Positions 27,547 to 35,600 of a stretch of 64,000 nucleotides of DNA are shown one piece after another. The stretch's first letter is position 1; the number at the start of each line of letters is the position of its first letter. The notes under the pieces are model-generated. The model did no database searches, had not been told where the DNA came from, and saw only the letters and a list, made by a program, of their open reading frames with translations. The stretch lies in contig JANLWK010000242.1 of NCBI GenBank assembly GCA_031364505.1, forward strand, positions 8,064 through 72,063. Direction: 5' to 3'. The translations under genes and the position numbers were made by a program. The stretch comes from JANLWK01 sp031364505 (GTDB lineage Bacteria; Eisenbacteria; RBG-16-71-46).

Positions 27547-29265
27547 GTGAGTTTCTCGGACCCGCGCTGGCTGTGGGCATTGTGGGCACTCCCCGTGCTC
27601 GCCGTGCTCGAGGCGTGGGCGCTGCGGGGCATGGGAGCCCGCGTGCGCGCGCTGGTCGGCGATCGTGCGCCGCACCCGCTGCTCGCCCAGCGCGATCCGC
27701 GGGCGGGCTGGATCGGCGCAGCGCTGCGTCTCGCGGCACTCGCGTGCGTGCTGTTCGGCGCGGCGGGCCCCGAGTGGGGGCGCGAGATGGTGCGCCGCGG
27801 CAGCAGCGGCTCGGACGTGGTGCTCGTCATCGACGTGTCGACGAGCATGGATGCTCGCGACGTGCCGCCGAGCCGCATCGACGAGGCCCGCCGCGAGGCG
27901 CTCGCCGTGCTCGACCGGCTGCAGGGCAGCCGCGTGGCCGTCGTCGCGTTCGCCGGCGACGCGGTGCGGTTGTGCCCGCTCACGCTCGATCTGCCGGCCG
28001 CGCGGCTGGTGGTCGAGTCGCTGTCGACGGGCGCCCTGAGCACGCCGGGCACCGATCTCGGCAAGGGGCTGCGCCTCGCGCGGCAGGTCGTGCCGTCGGG
28101 GCGCCGCGATGAGCAGGCCATCGTGCTGTGGACCGATGGCGAGGATCTCGAAGCGGGCGCTCGCAGCGAGATCGACGCGCTCACCCGCAGCGGTGTGCGC
28201 GTGTTCGCGGTGGGGGTCGGCACGCGTGACGGCGACGTGATCCCGCTGCTGGATCCGGATGGTCACGTGAGCGACATCAAGCGCGACGAGAAGGGGACGG
28301 CCGTGCGCAGCCGGCTCGACGAGAACCTGCTGCGCACGCTGTCGCAGCGCACGCGCGGTGCCTACTTCTCGGCCGACCGCCCGGGCGGTGAGCTCGGGCG
28401 GCTGCTGGGTGCGGTGACCGGCCTCGCGCGCGCCGGCCGCACGCAGCGACTGTCCGAGCGGCCGGTGCCGCGCTTTCCGCTGTTCGCGGCACTCGCGGCG
28501 TTCCTGTTGCTCGTCGATCGGGTGCGCCGGCGCCGGCCGAAGTCGCGGCGCGAGACTGGACCCGAGCTGCATTCCGAGCGCACCGCCGCGGCCGCCATGC
28601 TGGCGCTCGCGCTGCTCGTCCCGGCGCGCGCCGCCGCGCAGAGCGGCTGGGAACGCGGCAACCGGGCGTTCGCGAAGTCGCGGTACGCCGAAGCGGATTC
28701 GCTGTACGCGAAGCGGCTCGCGCGCGGCGGTCCGGCGGCGCTTCGCGTGAACCGCGCCACGGTCCATGCGCTCGCCGGGCACGCCGACGAGGCCGAGCGG
28801 GATCTCGAGCGGCTGGCGAACGATCCGTCGCGCGCGGGTGCGGCCGCGGGTTACAACCTCGGCACGATCCGGGCCGAGCGACGCAACGACGACGGGGCCC
28901 TCGAGGCGCTGCGACGCGCGATCGAGCGCGATCCGCGTGACGCCGACGCGCGCTGGAACTACGAGGTCGTCCTCGCGCGGCAGCGCAACGACCAGGATCC
29001 GAAGCAGCCGCCGAAGCAGGGCGGCGGGGGTGGTGGAGGGGCGCCCCAGCCGAGCCCGTCGCAACCCCGGCCGCAGCCGTCCGCGACCGCGCCGTCGCCG
29101 TCGCCGTCGAATGCCCCGCGGACACCGGCGCCGGGGCAGGCCTCGGGCATGACGAAGGAGCAGGCCGACCGGCTGCTCAACGCGCTGCAGGAGATGGCGC
29201 GCACCGAACAGCAGCGTCACCGTTCGAGTCACGCGGTGCAGACGCCGCGGAGCCGGGACTGGTGA
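27547..29265 (+). CDS. batB: BatB-BatC fusion: VWA protein with C-terminal TPR region
   Basis: 572 residues, against about 330 for ordinary BatB. Residues 1-335 are a BatB: two N-terminal membrane helices, a VWA domain with MIDAS DVSTSM (near 98) and WTDGED (near 196), and a C-terminal helix. From 345 comes a hydrophobic stretch MLALALLVPARAAAQ that looks like the former signal peptide of BatC, then about 110 residues of TPR repeats (GYNLGTI near 440) and a Gly/Pro/Ser-rich linker with a short C-terminal tail. No stop separates the two parts. ATG at 28597 could still serve as an internal start. GGGAGG precedes the GTG start. Confidence 0.87.
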   Translation: MSFSDPRWLWALWALPVLAVLEAWALRGMGARVRALVGDRAPHPLLAQRDPRAGWIGAALRLAALACVLFGAAGPEWGREMVRRGSSGSDVVLVIDVSTSMDARDVPPSRIDEARREALAVLDRLQGSRVAVVAFAGDAVRLCPLTLDLPAARLVVESLSTGALSTPGTDLGKGLRLARQVVPSGRRDEQAIVLWTDGEDLEAGARSEIDALTRSGVRVFAVGVGTRDGDVIPLLDPDGHVSDIKRDEKGTAVRSRLDENLLRTLSQRTRGAYFSADRPGGELGRLLGAVTGLARAGRTQRLSERPVPRFPLFAALAAFLLLVDRVRRRRPKSRRETGPELHSERTAAAAMLALALLVPARAAAQSGWERGNRAFAKSRYAEADSLYAKRLARGGPAALRVNRATVHALAGHADEAERDLERLANDPSRAGAAAGYNLGTIRAERRNDDGALEALRRAIERDPRDADARWNYEVVLARQRNDQDPKQPPKQGGGGGGGAPQPSPSQPRPQPSATAPSPSPSNAPRTPAPGQASGMTKEQADRLLNALQEMARTEQQRHRSSHAVQTPRSRDW

Positions 29266-31610
29266 GCGCGCGCGCCGGTCTCCGCCGGTGGGCCCACGCC
29301 GCCCGTCTCGCCGTGCTCGCCGCGCGCGTCGTGCTCGCGCTCGCCACGCGAGGGGTGTTCGCGCTCGCTCTGCTCGTAGCGCTCGCGATCACGTGCGCGC
29401 GTCCGGCGGAGGCCGAGGTGTCGCTGCAGGCCCAGCTCCAGAGCTCGCGCATCGCGCTCGGCGAGACGGCCGTCCTCGACGTCGTGGTCGACGGCGGGAG
29501 CGGTGACGTGAGCGAGCCGGTCATCGAGCTGCCCGACGGGGTGGAACGACTCGGCGTCAGCCGCTCGCAGAGCTTCTCGTGGATGAACGGACGCACGGCG
29601 ACGCGCACGCGCTTCCAGGTCGAGCTGGGCGCCAATCGCGAGGGCCGCTTCACGATCGGCCCGATCCGCGTGCGCGTCGTGGCGCAGTGGTACGAAAGCT
29701 CGAGCGTCATCCTCGTCGTCGCCGCGACGCGCGAGTCGACGCCCGGCGGCGGCAGCGGGCGCCTGGCGCAGCTGCTCGTCGACGTGACGCCGCGCGAACC
29801 GCACGTCGGCGAGCCGACGATCCTTCGCGTGCGGCTCGTCCAGCGGGCGCCGCTCGCCGAGGATCCCGACTACACACCGCCGGCCACACCCGGGTTCTGG
29901 TCCGAGAAGAGCACCGCGCCGACGTCCTACTATGCCGACCAGGGCGGCACACGCGTGCTCGTCACCGAGACCCGCACGCGACTCTACCCGCTGGCGGCCG
30001 GGGTGGCGCACATCGGTGAGGCGGCCGCGGTGCTGACGCTCTCGCTGCCGGCCACGTCGGGCGGGCCGCTGGACTGGGTCACGGGCGGCGGCATGCACCG
30101 CCAGGTCGCGGTGCGGAGCGCGCCGATCAACGTCGCGGTTCGCGCGCTGCCGGCTCGCGCGCCGAACGGATTCGAGGGTGCCGTCGGACGCTACACCGCG
30201 GCGTGGAGCGCCGACCGGCGGCAGACCACCCTCGACGTTCCGGTCACCGCGTGGCTCGACGTCCGCGGCACGGGCAACCTGCCGCTGCTGCGGACGCCGT
30301 CGCTCGCGTCGATCGATGCCGACGTGTTCTCGAGTTCCATCCAGGACAGCCTCGCCCCGCCCGGTGCCATCGCAGACGGCCGCCGCCGGTTCCAGTGGAC
30401 CGTGTTGCCGCGGCGGGTCGGCACGTTGCGGCTCGAGCCGCCCGACGTGGTGTGGTTCGATCACACGACCGGGCGCTTCGAGCGGCTCCAGGCCGAGCCG
30501 ATCGACATCGAGGTCGGGCCGCCGCTCCACGGATCGAGCCGCGCCGGCACCGCGTGGCCGGCCGTGTTCGCGTCGCATCCCGTCGATCCGGGCGCCCGGG
30601 CCGCATCGCCGGGGCTGCTCGCCCTGGCGGGGATCGGACTCGGGCTCGGCATCCGCGGCGCGCGCGCCGCGCGCGCGCCCAAGGCGGGGCGCGCCGCGCC
30701 GTCGGGATGGCTCCAGGGACTCAAGGCCACGCACGGCGCGGCCTTCTGGGCCGCCGCCGCACGCGCGTGCGACGAGCTCGCGGCGCGCGGCGAGGACGTG
30801 TCGGCGTGGCGCAACGAGGTCGAGAAGGCGCGCTTCAGCGGCTCGAACCTCGGCGAGGAGGCCCTCAGGCGCCAGCTCGTGGATCGCGTCCAGGCGACCG
30901 CGCCCACGATGCGCTCCTCGGCGCCCGCGTGGGCGCGCGCGATCGCGGCACTCGTCGCCGGGCTCGCGCTGCTCGTGCTCGGCCTGCCGCGGCCCGGCCC
31001 CGGAACGGCGACGCAGCAGTCGCTGCGCGCCGATCGCGCGGCGTCCGCCGGCGAGTTGGAGGCGGCCTCCCGCGGCTGGCGGGCGCTGTGGCGCTCGGGT
31101 TCGCGCGCGCCGGGTCTCGCCGCCCGGCTCGCGTGGCTGAGCGAGCGCACCGGGGACGTCGCGAACGCGTCGGCCTGGGTGCTTCGCGGCGACCGCGGCG
31201 AGCCGCGCGATCCGTCGCTGAGCTGGGTGATCGCGAACGTGCGCGACGCGGGAGGGCTCGCCGGTTACGCGAAGCCGCGGCTGCCTGTCCGCTCGCTCGA
31301 GTGGGGCGGGGCCGCGTTGATCGTGGCGCTGGGGCTCGGCTTCGCCACAAGACGGTTCGCGATCGCGCTGGCGCTCGCGGCCCTCGCCGTGGCGGCGGCG
31401 CCGTCGATCGACGCCTGGCGGGCGGCGCGGACGACGCGCGCGGTCGTCCGCGTGCCCGTCATGCTGCTCGGCGAGTCGGTGGAGCTGGTGGCCGGGCAGA
31501 TCGTGTCCATGCGCGGCGGGGAGGGCGGCCGCGTCCGGGTCGAGGTGGGGTCCGGTATCGGCGGCACGGTCCCGGCATCCGCGCTCATCGCCGGGGACGG
31601 GACGCCGTGA
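29262..31610 (+). CDS. batD: BatD-BatE fusion: BatD-like beta-sandwich protein with SH3-like tail
   Basis: 782 residues. After an export signal (about 15-45), residues 50-430 form the repeated beta-sandwich of BatD (the SSRIALGE and VTPREPHVGEPT openings mark two units). A transmembrane helix follows near 450-465, a helical cytoplasmic-type domain to about 540, another helix near 560-580, a short TPR-like stretch, two more helices near 690-720, and finally an SH3-like fold (VELVAGQIVSMRGGEGG region) as seen at the end of BatE. I read it as BatD joined to BatE in one chain. GTG start overlaps the batB stop. Confidence 0.8.
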   Translation: MSARAGLRRWAHAARLAVLAARVVLALATRGVFALALLVALAITCARPAEAEVSLQAQLQSSRIALGETAVLDVVVDGGSGDVSEPVIELPDGVERLGVSRSQSFSWMNGRTATRTRFQVELGANREGRFTIGPIRVRVVAQWYESSSVILVVAATRESTPGGGSGRLAQLLVDVTPREPHVGEPTILRVRLVQRAPLAEDPDYTPPATPGFWSEKSTAPTSYYADQGGTRVLVTETRTRLYPLAAGVAHIGEAAAVLTLSLPATSGGPLDWVTGGGMHRQVAVRSAPINVAVRALPARAPNGFEGAVGRYTAAWSADRRQTTLDVPVTAWLDVRGTGNLPLLRTPSLASIDADVFSSSIQDSLAPPGAIADGRRRFQWTVLPRRVGTLRLEPPDVVWFDHTTGRFERLQAEPIDIEVGPPLHGSSRAGTAWPAVFASHPVDPGARAASPGLLALAGIGLGLGIRGARAARAPKAGRAAPSGWLQGLKATHGAAFWAAAARACDELAARGEDVSAWRNEVEKARFSGSNLGEEALRRQLVDRVQATAPTMRSSAPAWARAIAALVAGLALLVLGLPRPGPGTATQQSLRADRAASAGELEAASRGWRALWRSGSRAPGLAARLAWLSERTGDVANASAWVLRGDRGEPRDPSLSWVIANVRDAGGLAGYAKPRLPVRSLEWGGAALIVALGLGFATRRFAIALALAALAVAAAPSIDAWRAARTTRAVVRVPVMLLGESVELVAGQIVSMRGGEGGRVRVEVGSGIGGTVPASALIAGDGTP

Positions 31611-32158
31611 GGACGCTGCTGCTCGTGCTGTCCCTGCTCGCGCCGATCGAGGCCGTGGATCACGCCGTCCAGGGATGGGTGCAGGCGCACCGGACGCCGC
31701 TGCTCGAAACGCCGATGAACACGGCGACGCGGATCGGCACGCCGATCGTGGTGCTGAGCGCCTTGCTCGCCGTGGCGCTCGTTGTCCCCGCCGAGGGCGT
31801 GCCGCTGGGGCGCGTGGCCGTGGTGGCGCTCGCGCCGACGAATCTCGTGGTCGAGGTCACGAAGTATTTCGCCTGGCGGACGCGCCCCGACGGCGACCGC
31901 AATCGCCGGAACAGTTCGTTTCCCTCGAGCCACAGCGCGAACGCGTTCTGCCTCGCCGCGATCCTCGCGCGGCGCTGGCGTCGCTGGGCCGTGCCGATCT
32001 GGTTCGCCGCCGCCGTCATCGCCGCCTCGCGGACGTACCTGAACCGGCATTTCGCGAGCGACGTGCTCGCCGGGTTGTTGCTCGGGGTCGTCTGCGCGGC
32101 GTGGAGCATGCGGTGGTTCCGCTGGCCGCGTGCATCTCGCGGAGTGGCAAGGACCTGA
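31607..32158 (+). CDS. PAP2-family membrane phosphatase
   Basis: Integral membrane phosphatase of the PAP2 superfamily, likely acting on undecaprenyl pyrophosphate, phosphatidate or a related lipid phosphate at the periplasmic face. 183 residues with the three signature motifs: KYFAWRTRP (K-x6-RP), FPSSHSANAF with the catalytic-relay histidine, and SRTYLNRHFASD with the nucleophilic histidine. About five membrane helices. GTG start at 31607 overlaps the BatD/E stop, so it is the last gene of the Bat operon. Substrate cannot be told from sequence. Confidence 0.88.
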   Translation: MRTLLLVLSLLAPIEAVDHAVQGWVQAHRTPLLETPMNTATRIGTPIVVLSALLAVALVVPAEGVPLGRVAVVALAPTNLVVEVTKYFAWRTRPDGDRNRRNSSFPSSHSANAFCLAAILARRWRRWAVPIWFAAAVIAASRTYLNRHFASDVLAGLLLGVVCAAWSMRWFRWPRASRGVART

Positions 32159-32235
32159 GCCCGCCCGGCAACATTGCTCGCTGCACAATCGACGGGGTTC
32201 TGCTAGCGTGAGGGCTTGAGGAGGTACCATCGCCG

Positions 32236-32703
32236 ATGACGACGCTGATCGGCCCTTCGGTGCTCGACCCCTCGCTCTGCATCTCGGATCTCAAGACCAA
32301 ACGCCGGGCTTCGGTGATTCACGAGCTCGTCGCGCGTGCGCATGCCGCGGGCGGAGTTCGGAACGTCGATGCGCTGTGCGAGACCCTGGCGCTGCGCGAA
32401 CGATGGTTCGGCACCGGCGTGGGCAAGGGAGTCGCCGTCCCACACGCGCGCTCCATCGCGGTCATCGAACCGCGCCTGGTGATCGGGCGTTCGCGACGGG
32501 GCATCGATTGGGACGCGCCCGACGGACTCGCCGTCCAGCTCGTCCTGCTCGTGCTGTCGCCCGCCGAGGCGAGCGAGGACGCGCACATCGATCGCGTGGC
32601 ACGCGCGACGACGCTCACGCGACTCCATCGCAACCGCGCCCGCCTGATCGAGGCCGCCGACGCCGGCGCCGTCGCCGACCTGCTCGCCGCGACCACGTCA
32701 TGA
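32236..32703 (+). CDS. PTS EIIA domain protein (PtsN-like)
   Basis: 155-residue single-domain EIIA of the fructose/nitrogen class, phosphorylated on a histidine by the PTS chain. The active-site motif is GKGVAVPHAR (His near residue 70), and the second conserved region EDAHIDRVAR is near 115. No HPr, EI or EIIB/C genes are nearby, so a regulatory role (as with EIIA-Ntr) is more likely than sugar transport. GGAGG lies about 12 nt before the ATG. It overlaps the next gene by 4 nt. Confidence 0.85.
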   Translation: MTTLIGPSVLDPSLCISDLKTKRRASVIHELVARAHAAGGVRNVDALCETLALRERWFGTGVGKGVAVPHARSIAVIEPRLVIGRSRRGIDWDAPDGLAVQLVLLVLSPAEASEDAHIDRVARATTLTRLHRNRARLIEAADAGAVADLLAATTS

Positions 32704-33053
32704 CTCCGCCGGCCTCCGCGACGACGCAGGAGACGCTGCTCGAGCTCCAGGACGTGGATCTCATCCGCGCCGAGATCGAGCCGCGCGCGGCGGCCCGGCT
32801 GCGCAAGCTCGGGTTCCAGCTGCCAGAAGCCGGCACGGTGGACAAGCACCGGGCGCGGCTGCTCGCGAGCCTCGATCGCCGCTGGCTCCTGCACTACGAG
32901 CGGGCCCAGTCGCGCTACGGGCGCGGCGTCACGTCGGTGCGGGCGCGGGTGTGCCAGGGCTGCTTCATCACGCTGCCGACGTCGGCGGCCCCGTCGGGGG
33001 ACGAGCCACTGACGACGTGCGAGTCCTGCGGCCGAATCCTCTACTGGCGATAG
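32700..33053 (+). CDS. Zinc-ribbon protein (C4-type, zf-RING_7-like)
   Basis: 117 residues. The C-terminal half has two CxxC knuckles, CQGC and CESC, spaced like the C4 zinc ribbon found at the end of coiled-coil proteins of the zf-RING_7 family. The first half is a short helical segment, shorter than in typical members. A nucleic-acid or protein-binding role is inferred only. ATG start overlaps the EIIA stop, so the two are co-translated. Confidence 0.75.
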   Translation: MTPPASATTQETLLELQDVDLIRAEIEPRAAARLRKLGFQLPEAGTVDKHRARLLASLDRRWLLHYERAQSRYGRGVTSVRARVCQGCFITLPTSAAPSGDEPLTTCESCGRILYWR

Positions 33054-33085
33054 GCGACCCTGGCTCTGAGACGCCCCGGGCCGCG

Positions 33086-33115
33086 TTGGGCCCATTCCGC
33101 CCACTCCGCTATGCT
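33086..33115 (+). promoter_or_regulatory. Possible promoter before the small lipoprotein-like gene
   Basis: TTGGGC (33086-33091), an 18-nt spacer and TATGCT (33110-33115). The -10 is good, the -35 weak. It would give a leader of about 53 nt for the gene starting at 33175. Confidence 0.3.
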
Positions 33116-33174
33116 GGTGGCCGTCGACCGGGCCCCGCCGCGATCCGACCGGAACAGGAGCACCTTCCAACCTC

Positions 33175-33597
33175 ATGCCGAAGCACCGCTGGACCGTGGC
33201 ACCCCTCGTGTTCGCATGGCTCGCGGGGGCGGGCTGCACGACCCTCCGTGAAATTCCACGCAGTGAATACGCGGCACGTCCCGAGCGCGAGCACGTCCGC
33301 GTCTCGACGCGCGACGGCCTGGTCTACGACTTCGACTATGCGCGGGTCGCGAACGACACGCTCGTCGGCTATCGCGAGCGCGACACGAGCGGGCCGGTGA
33401 GCGACATCGCGACGCTCGCGATCCCGCTCGCCGACATCGAGCGGCTGTCCCGGCACGGCCTGGACTGGTATCGCACGGGCCTCGTCGGCGGCGGCGTGAT
33501 CGCGGCGGTCCTCGCGGCCGGCGTGAGTCGCAACAACGGCGCCGGCGACGGCGGCGGGACGCCGGGCGGTCCGCGCGGCGTGCCGGGCGAGAATTAG
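33175..33597 (+). CDS. Small exported protein, possible lipoprotein, function unknown
   Basis: 140 residues. The N-terminus is a signal peptide ending LAGAGC, close to but not a perfect lipobox (glycine at -3), so lipid attachment at Cys-21 is plausible. Then comes a small beta-rich domain with the pattern VRVSTRDGLVYDFDYARV, an RHGLDW motif, a hydrophobic helix near residues 103-118 and a Gly-rich tail. Similar layouts occur in unnamed outer-membrane-associated lipoproteins of diderm bacteria. Its stop overlaps the stop of the convergent minus-strand gene (TTAG at 33594-33597). Confidence 0.65.
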   Translation: MPKHRWTVAPLVFAWLAGAGCTTLREIPRSEYAARPEREHVRVSTRDGLVYDFDYARVANDTLVGYRERDTSGPVSDIATLAIPLADIERLSRHGLDWYRTGLVGGGVIAAVLAAGVSRNNGAGDGGGTPGGPRGVPGEN

Positions 33598-34061
33598 TCG
33601 AGCAGGGCGGCGGTGATCGCCGTCGCGGCGACGCCGCCGATCACGTCGGCGAGCAGGTCCACGATGTCGAAGCCCTGGCGCGGAATGTCGTAGAGTTCCT
33701 TCGCGACGCCGCACGCGATGCTGCCCGCCGCCGCACCCGCCGAACGATGGCTGATCAGGCCCGCGCCGAGTCCCACGGTGAGGGCCAGCGAGACGTGATG
33801 GAGCCGGTCGGGACGCGCGAGGCCGAGTTGCCAGGCGCGGGCGCCGCGGTCGGGTAGCCCGGGCCGCCCGACCGGCGCGCGGATGGCGGCGGAATCCGCG
33901 TGCGCTGAGGATGCAACTGGCGCCAAGGATTCCGCTGGCGCCGAGACGGCGGCGGAATCGGCGGGCGCGCGATCGGTGTCCGCCTGGGCCGCCGCCGGCA
34001 TCACGACGCACGCGAATGCCGTCACCATCACGAATGCGAGACCCGCGCGACCTGCCGACAT
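33594..34061 (-). CDS. Exported YfiM/DUF2279-like protein, only minus-strand gene
   Basis: 155 residues: signal peptide to about residue 24 (MPAAAQA), an Ala/Ser/Pro-rich linker, then a membrane-like domain with DRLHH, a glycine-rich helix, KELYD and FDIVDLLADVIGG. That order (D-K/R-x-x-H ... KE-x-x-D ... D-x-x-D-L-x-A-D-x-x-G) resembles the YfiM/DUF2279 family of envelope proteins of unknown role. The start is well supported: GGAGG (complement of 34070-34074) lies 8 nt upstream. Its start codon shares the CATG palindrome with the plus-strand cca start, and its stop overlaps the stop of the previous plus-strand gene, so it has no spacer on either side. Confidence 0.7.
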   Translation of the reverse strand: MSAGRAGLAFVMVTAFACVVMPAAAQADTDRAPADSAAVSAPAESLAPVASSAHADSAAIRAPVGRPGLPDRGARAWQLGLARPDRLHHVSLALTVGLGAGLISHRSAGAAAGSIACGVAKELYDIPRQGFDIVDLLADVIGGVAATAITAALLD

Positions 34062-35562
34062 GAACGACGCCTCCACTTCGAATTCCAGCCGATGGGCGCC
34101 GCTGCGCGCCTGGCTCGATCGCCTGCGTGCCCGCCGCGGAGAATCGCCCGAGGCGTTCGACGCGCGATCGCGAGCGCAGGCCATCGAGCGCCTCCGCGCG
34201 TTCGCCTGGGCCCCCGGCGTCCGCCGCGTGCTCGAGACGCTCGCGACGGGCGGGCACGCAGCATACCTCGTCGGCGGGAGCGTGCGCGACGCCGTGCTCG
34301 GACGCGAGCCGGGCCCGTTCTTCGACGTGGCGACGAGCCTGCGCCCGGACGATGTGATCGCCCGGTTCCCGCGCGTCGAGCCGATCGGGCTCCGTCACGG
34401 CACCGTGCTGATCCTCGAGTCCGACGTGCGCGTCGAGTGCACCACGTTCCGCCGCGAGGGCGCCTACGCGGACGCGCGGCATCCCGACGACGTGGCGTTC
34501 ACCGACCGCATCGAGGAGGACCTCGCGCGGCGCGACTTCACGGTGAACGCCATGGCGTGGGACCCGCGCTCGGATACCTTCGTCGATCCGTTCGGGGGTG
34601 CTGCCGATCTCGCGCGGCGCTCGCTCGCCGCCGTCGGCGACCCGCGAGCGCGGTTTCGCGAGGACGCCCTGCGCCCGCTGCGCGCCGCGAGGCTGTCGGC
34701 GACGCTCGAGTTCGATCTCGAGTCCGGCACGGAGGCGGCGCTGTCCGCCGTCGTCGACCGCGTGCCGCTGCTCGCGATGGAGCGCGTGCGCGAGGAGTGG
34801 GTGAAGCTCCTCGGCGCCCCGCGGCCGTCGGTCGGAATCGACGCGCTGTTCCACGCCGGCCTGCTCGAGGTGTGGATGCCCGAGCTCGCCCGCTGCGCCG
34901 GCGTGCCGCAGAATCGCTGGCACCTCCACGACGTGTACGAGCACAGCCTGCAGACCTGTGACGCGGCGCCGGCCGGCAAGCCGCGCGTGCGCTGGGCGGC
35001 GCTGCTCCACGACATCGGCAAGCCGGCGACCCGCGCGAATCCAGGCCCCGACGCCACGTTCTACGGCCATGCCGAGCTCGGCGCGAGCCTCGCCGATGCG
35101 CTGCTCGAGCGATTCCGCATGCCGAACGACGAGCGCGCCGCGATCGTTCACCTGATCCGCGAGCACATGTTCGACTACCGGCGCGAATGGACCGACGCGG
35201 CGTTGCGGCGCTTCATCCGGCGCGTGGGCATCGACGCCGTCGCCGACCTGTTCGACCTCCGGCTCGCCGACGTCGTCGGCAGCGGCAGAGCGGCGGGCTT
35301 TCCGGCGGGGCTCGACGAGATGCGCGAGCGCATCGACCGCCTGCTCGATTCGCAGCAGGTGCTGAGCGTGCGACACCTGGCGCTGAGCGGCGAGGACGTC
35401 ATGCGCGAGCTCGGCATCGGGCCCGGTCCGCGCGTCGGCGCGGCGCTCGACGCGCTGCTCGAACTCGTGCTCGACGCACCGGAATCGAACCGGCCCGACG
35501 TGCTGCGGAACGCGCTTCACGCATGGGATTCGGCGCGTGGAGACGCGGCGCCGAAGGCTTGA
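34060..35562 (+). CDS. cca: CCA-adding enzyme/poly(A) polymerase family protein with HD domain, altered active site
   Basis: 500-residue member of the class II tRNA nucleotidyltransferase family, which normally adds CCA to tRNA 3-prime ends. Seen: the GGSVRD motif (residues 72-77), RRDFTVNAMAW, the ATP/CTP-selecting arm and a C-terminal HD domain (LLHDIGKPATR near 315). The catalytic DxD pair that should follow reads FFD: F87-F88-D89, so the first aspartate is missing. The enzyme may be inactive as a nucleotidyltransferase, or diverged, with the HD phosphohydrolase retained. No clear ribosome site precedes ATG 34060, which overlaps the divergent gene by 2 nt. Confidence 0.8.
   Translation: MNDASTSNSSRWAPLRAWLDRLRARRGESPEAFDARSRAQAIERLRAFAWAPGVRRVLETLATGGHAAYLVGGSVRDAVLGREPGPFFDVATSLRPDDVIARFPRVEPIGLRHGTVLILESDVRVECTTFRREGAYADARHPDDVAFTDRIEEDLARRDFTVNAMAWDPRSDTFVDPFGGAADLARRSLAAVGDPRARFREDALRPLRAARLSATLEFDLESGTEAALSAVVDRVPLLAMERVREEWVKLLGAPRPSVGIDALFHAGLLEVWMPELARCAGVPQNRWHLHDVYEHSLQTCDAAPAGKPRVRWAALLHDIGKPATRANPGPDATFYGHAELGASLADALLERFRMPNDERAAIVHLIREHMFDYRREWTDAALRRFIRRVGIDAVADLFDLRLADVVGSGRAAGFPAGLDEMRERIDRLLDSQQVLSVRHLALSGEDVMRELGIGPGPRVGAALDALLELVLDAPESNRPDVLRNALHAWDSARGDAAPKA
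34070..34074 (-). promoter_or_regulatory. Ribosome binding site fixing the minus-strand start
   Basis: GGAGG on the minus strand, 8 nt before the ATG at 34061. It lies inside the first codons of the plus-strand cca-like gene. Confidence 0.6.
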
Positions 35563-35588
35563 CACTGTCTCGACACGGACCGTATCGT
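35559..35588 (+). promoter_or_regulatory. Promoter for ispB-rsfS-argS-pfkB
   Basis: TTGACA (35559-35564), a perfect -35, an 18-nt spacer and TATCGT (35583-35588). The -35 overlaps the TGA stop of the cca-like gene (35560-35562). Transcription would start near 35595, only about 6 nt before the ATG at 35601. Confidence 0.55.
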
Positions 35589-35600
35589 CGGGCCTCGCCT

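Noticed and set aside
30203..32158. A 651-codon frame ending with the PAP2 gene
   Set aside because: Its first two thirds are the wrong frame of batD. The PAP2 gene starts at GTG 31607, overlapping the batD stop.
32160..32185. Sigma-54 promoter before the EIIA gene (GGCAACATTGC)
   Set aside because: The distance between the GG and GC elements is 7 nt instead of 10.
33054..33174. tRNA or small RNA gene
   Set aside because: No cloverleaf or T-loop pattern is visible; only a weak promoter-like pair.
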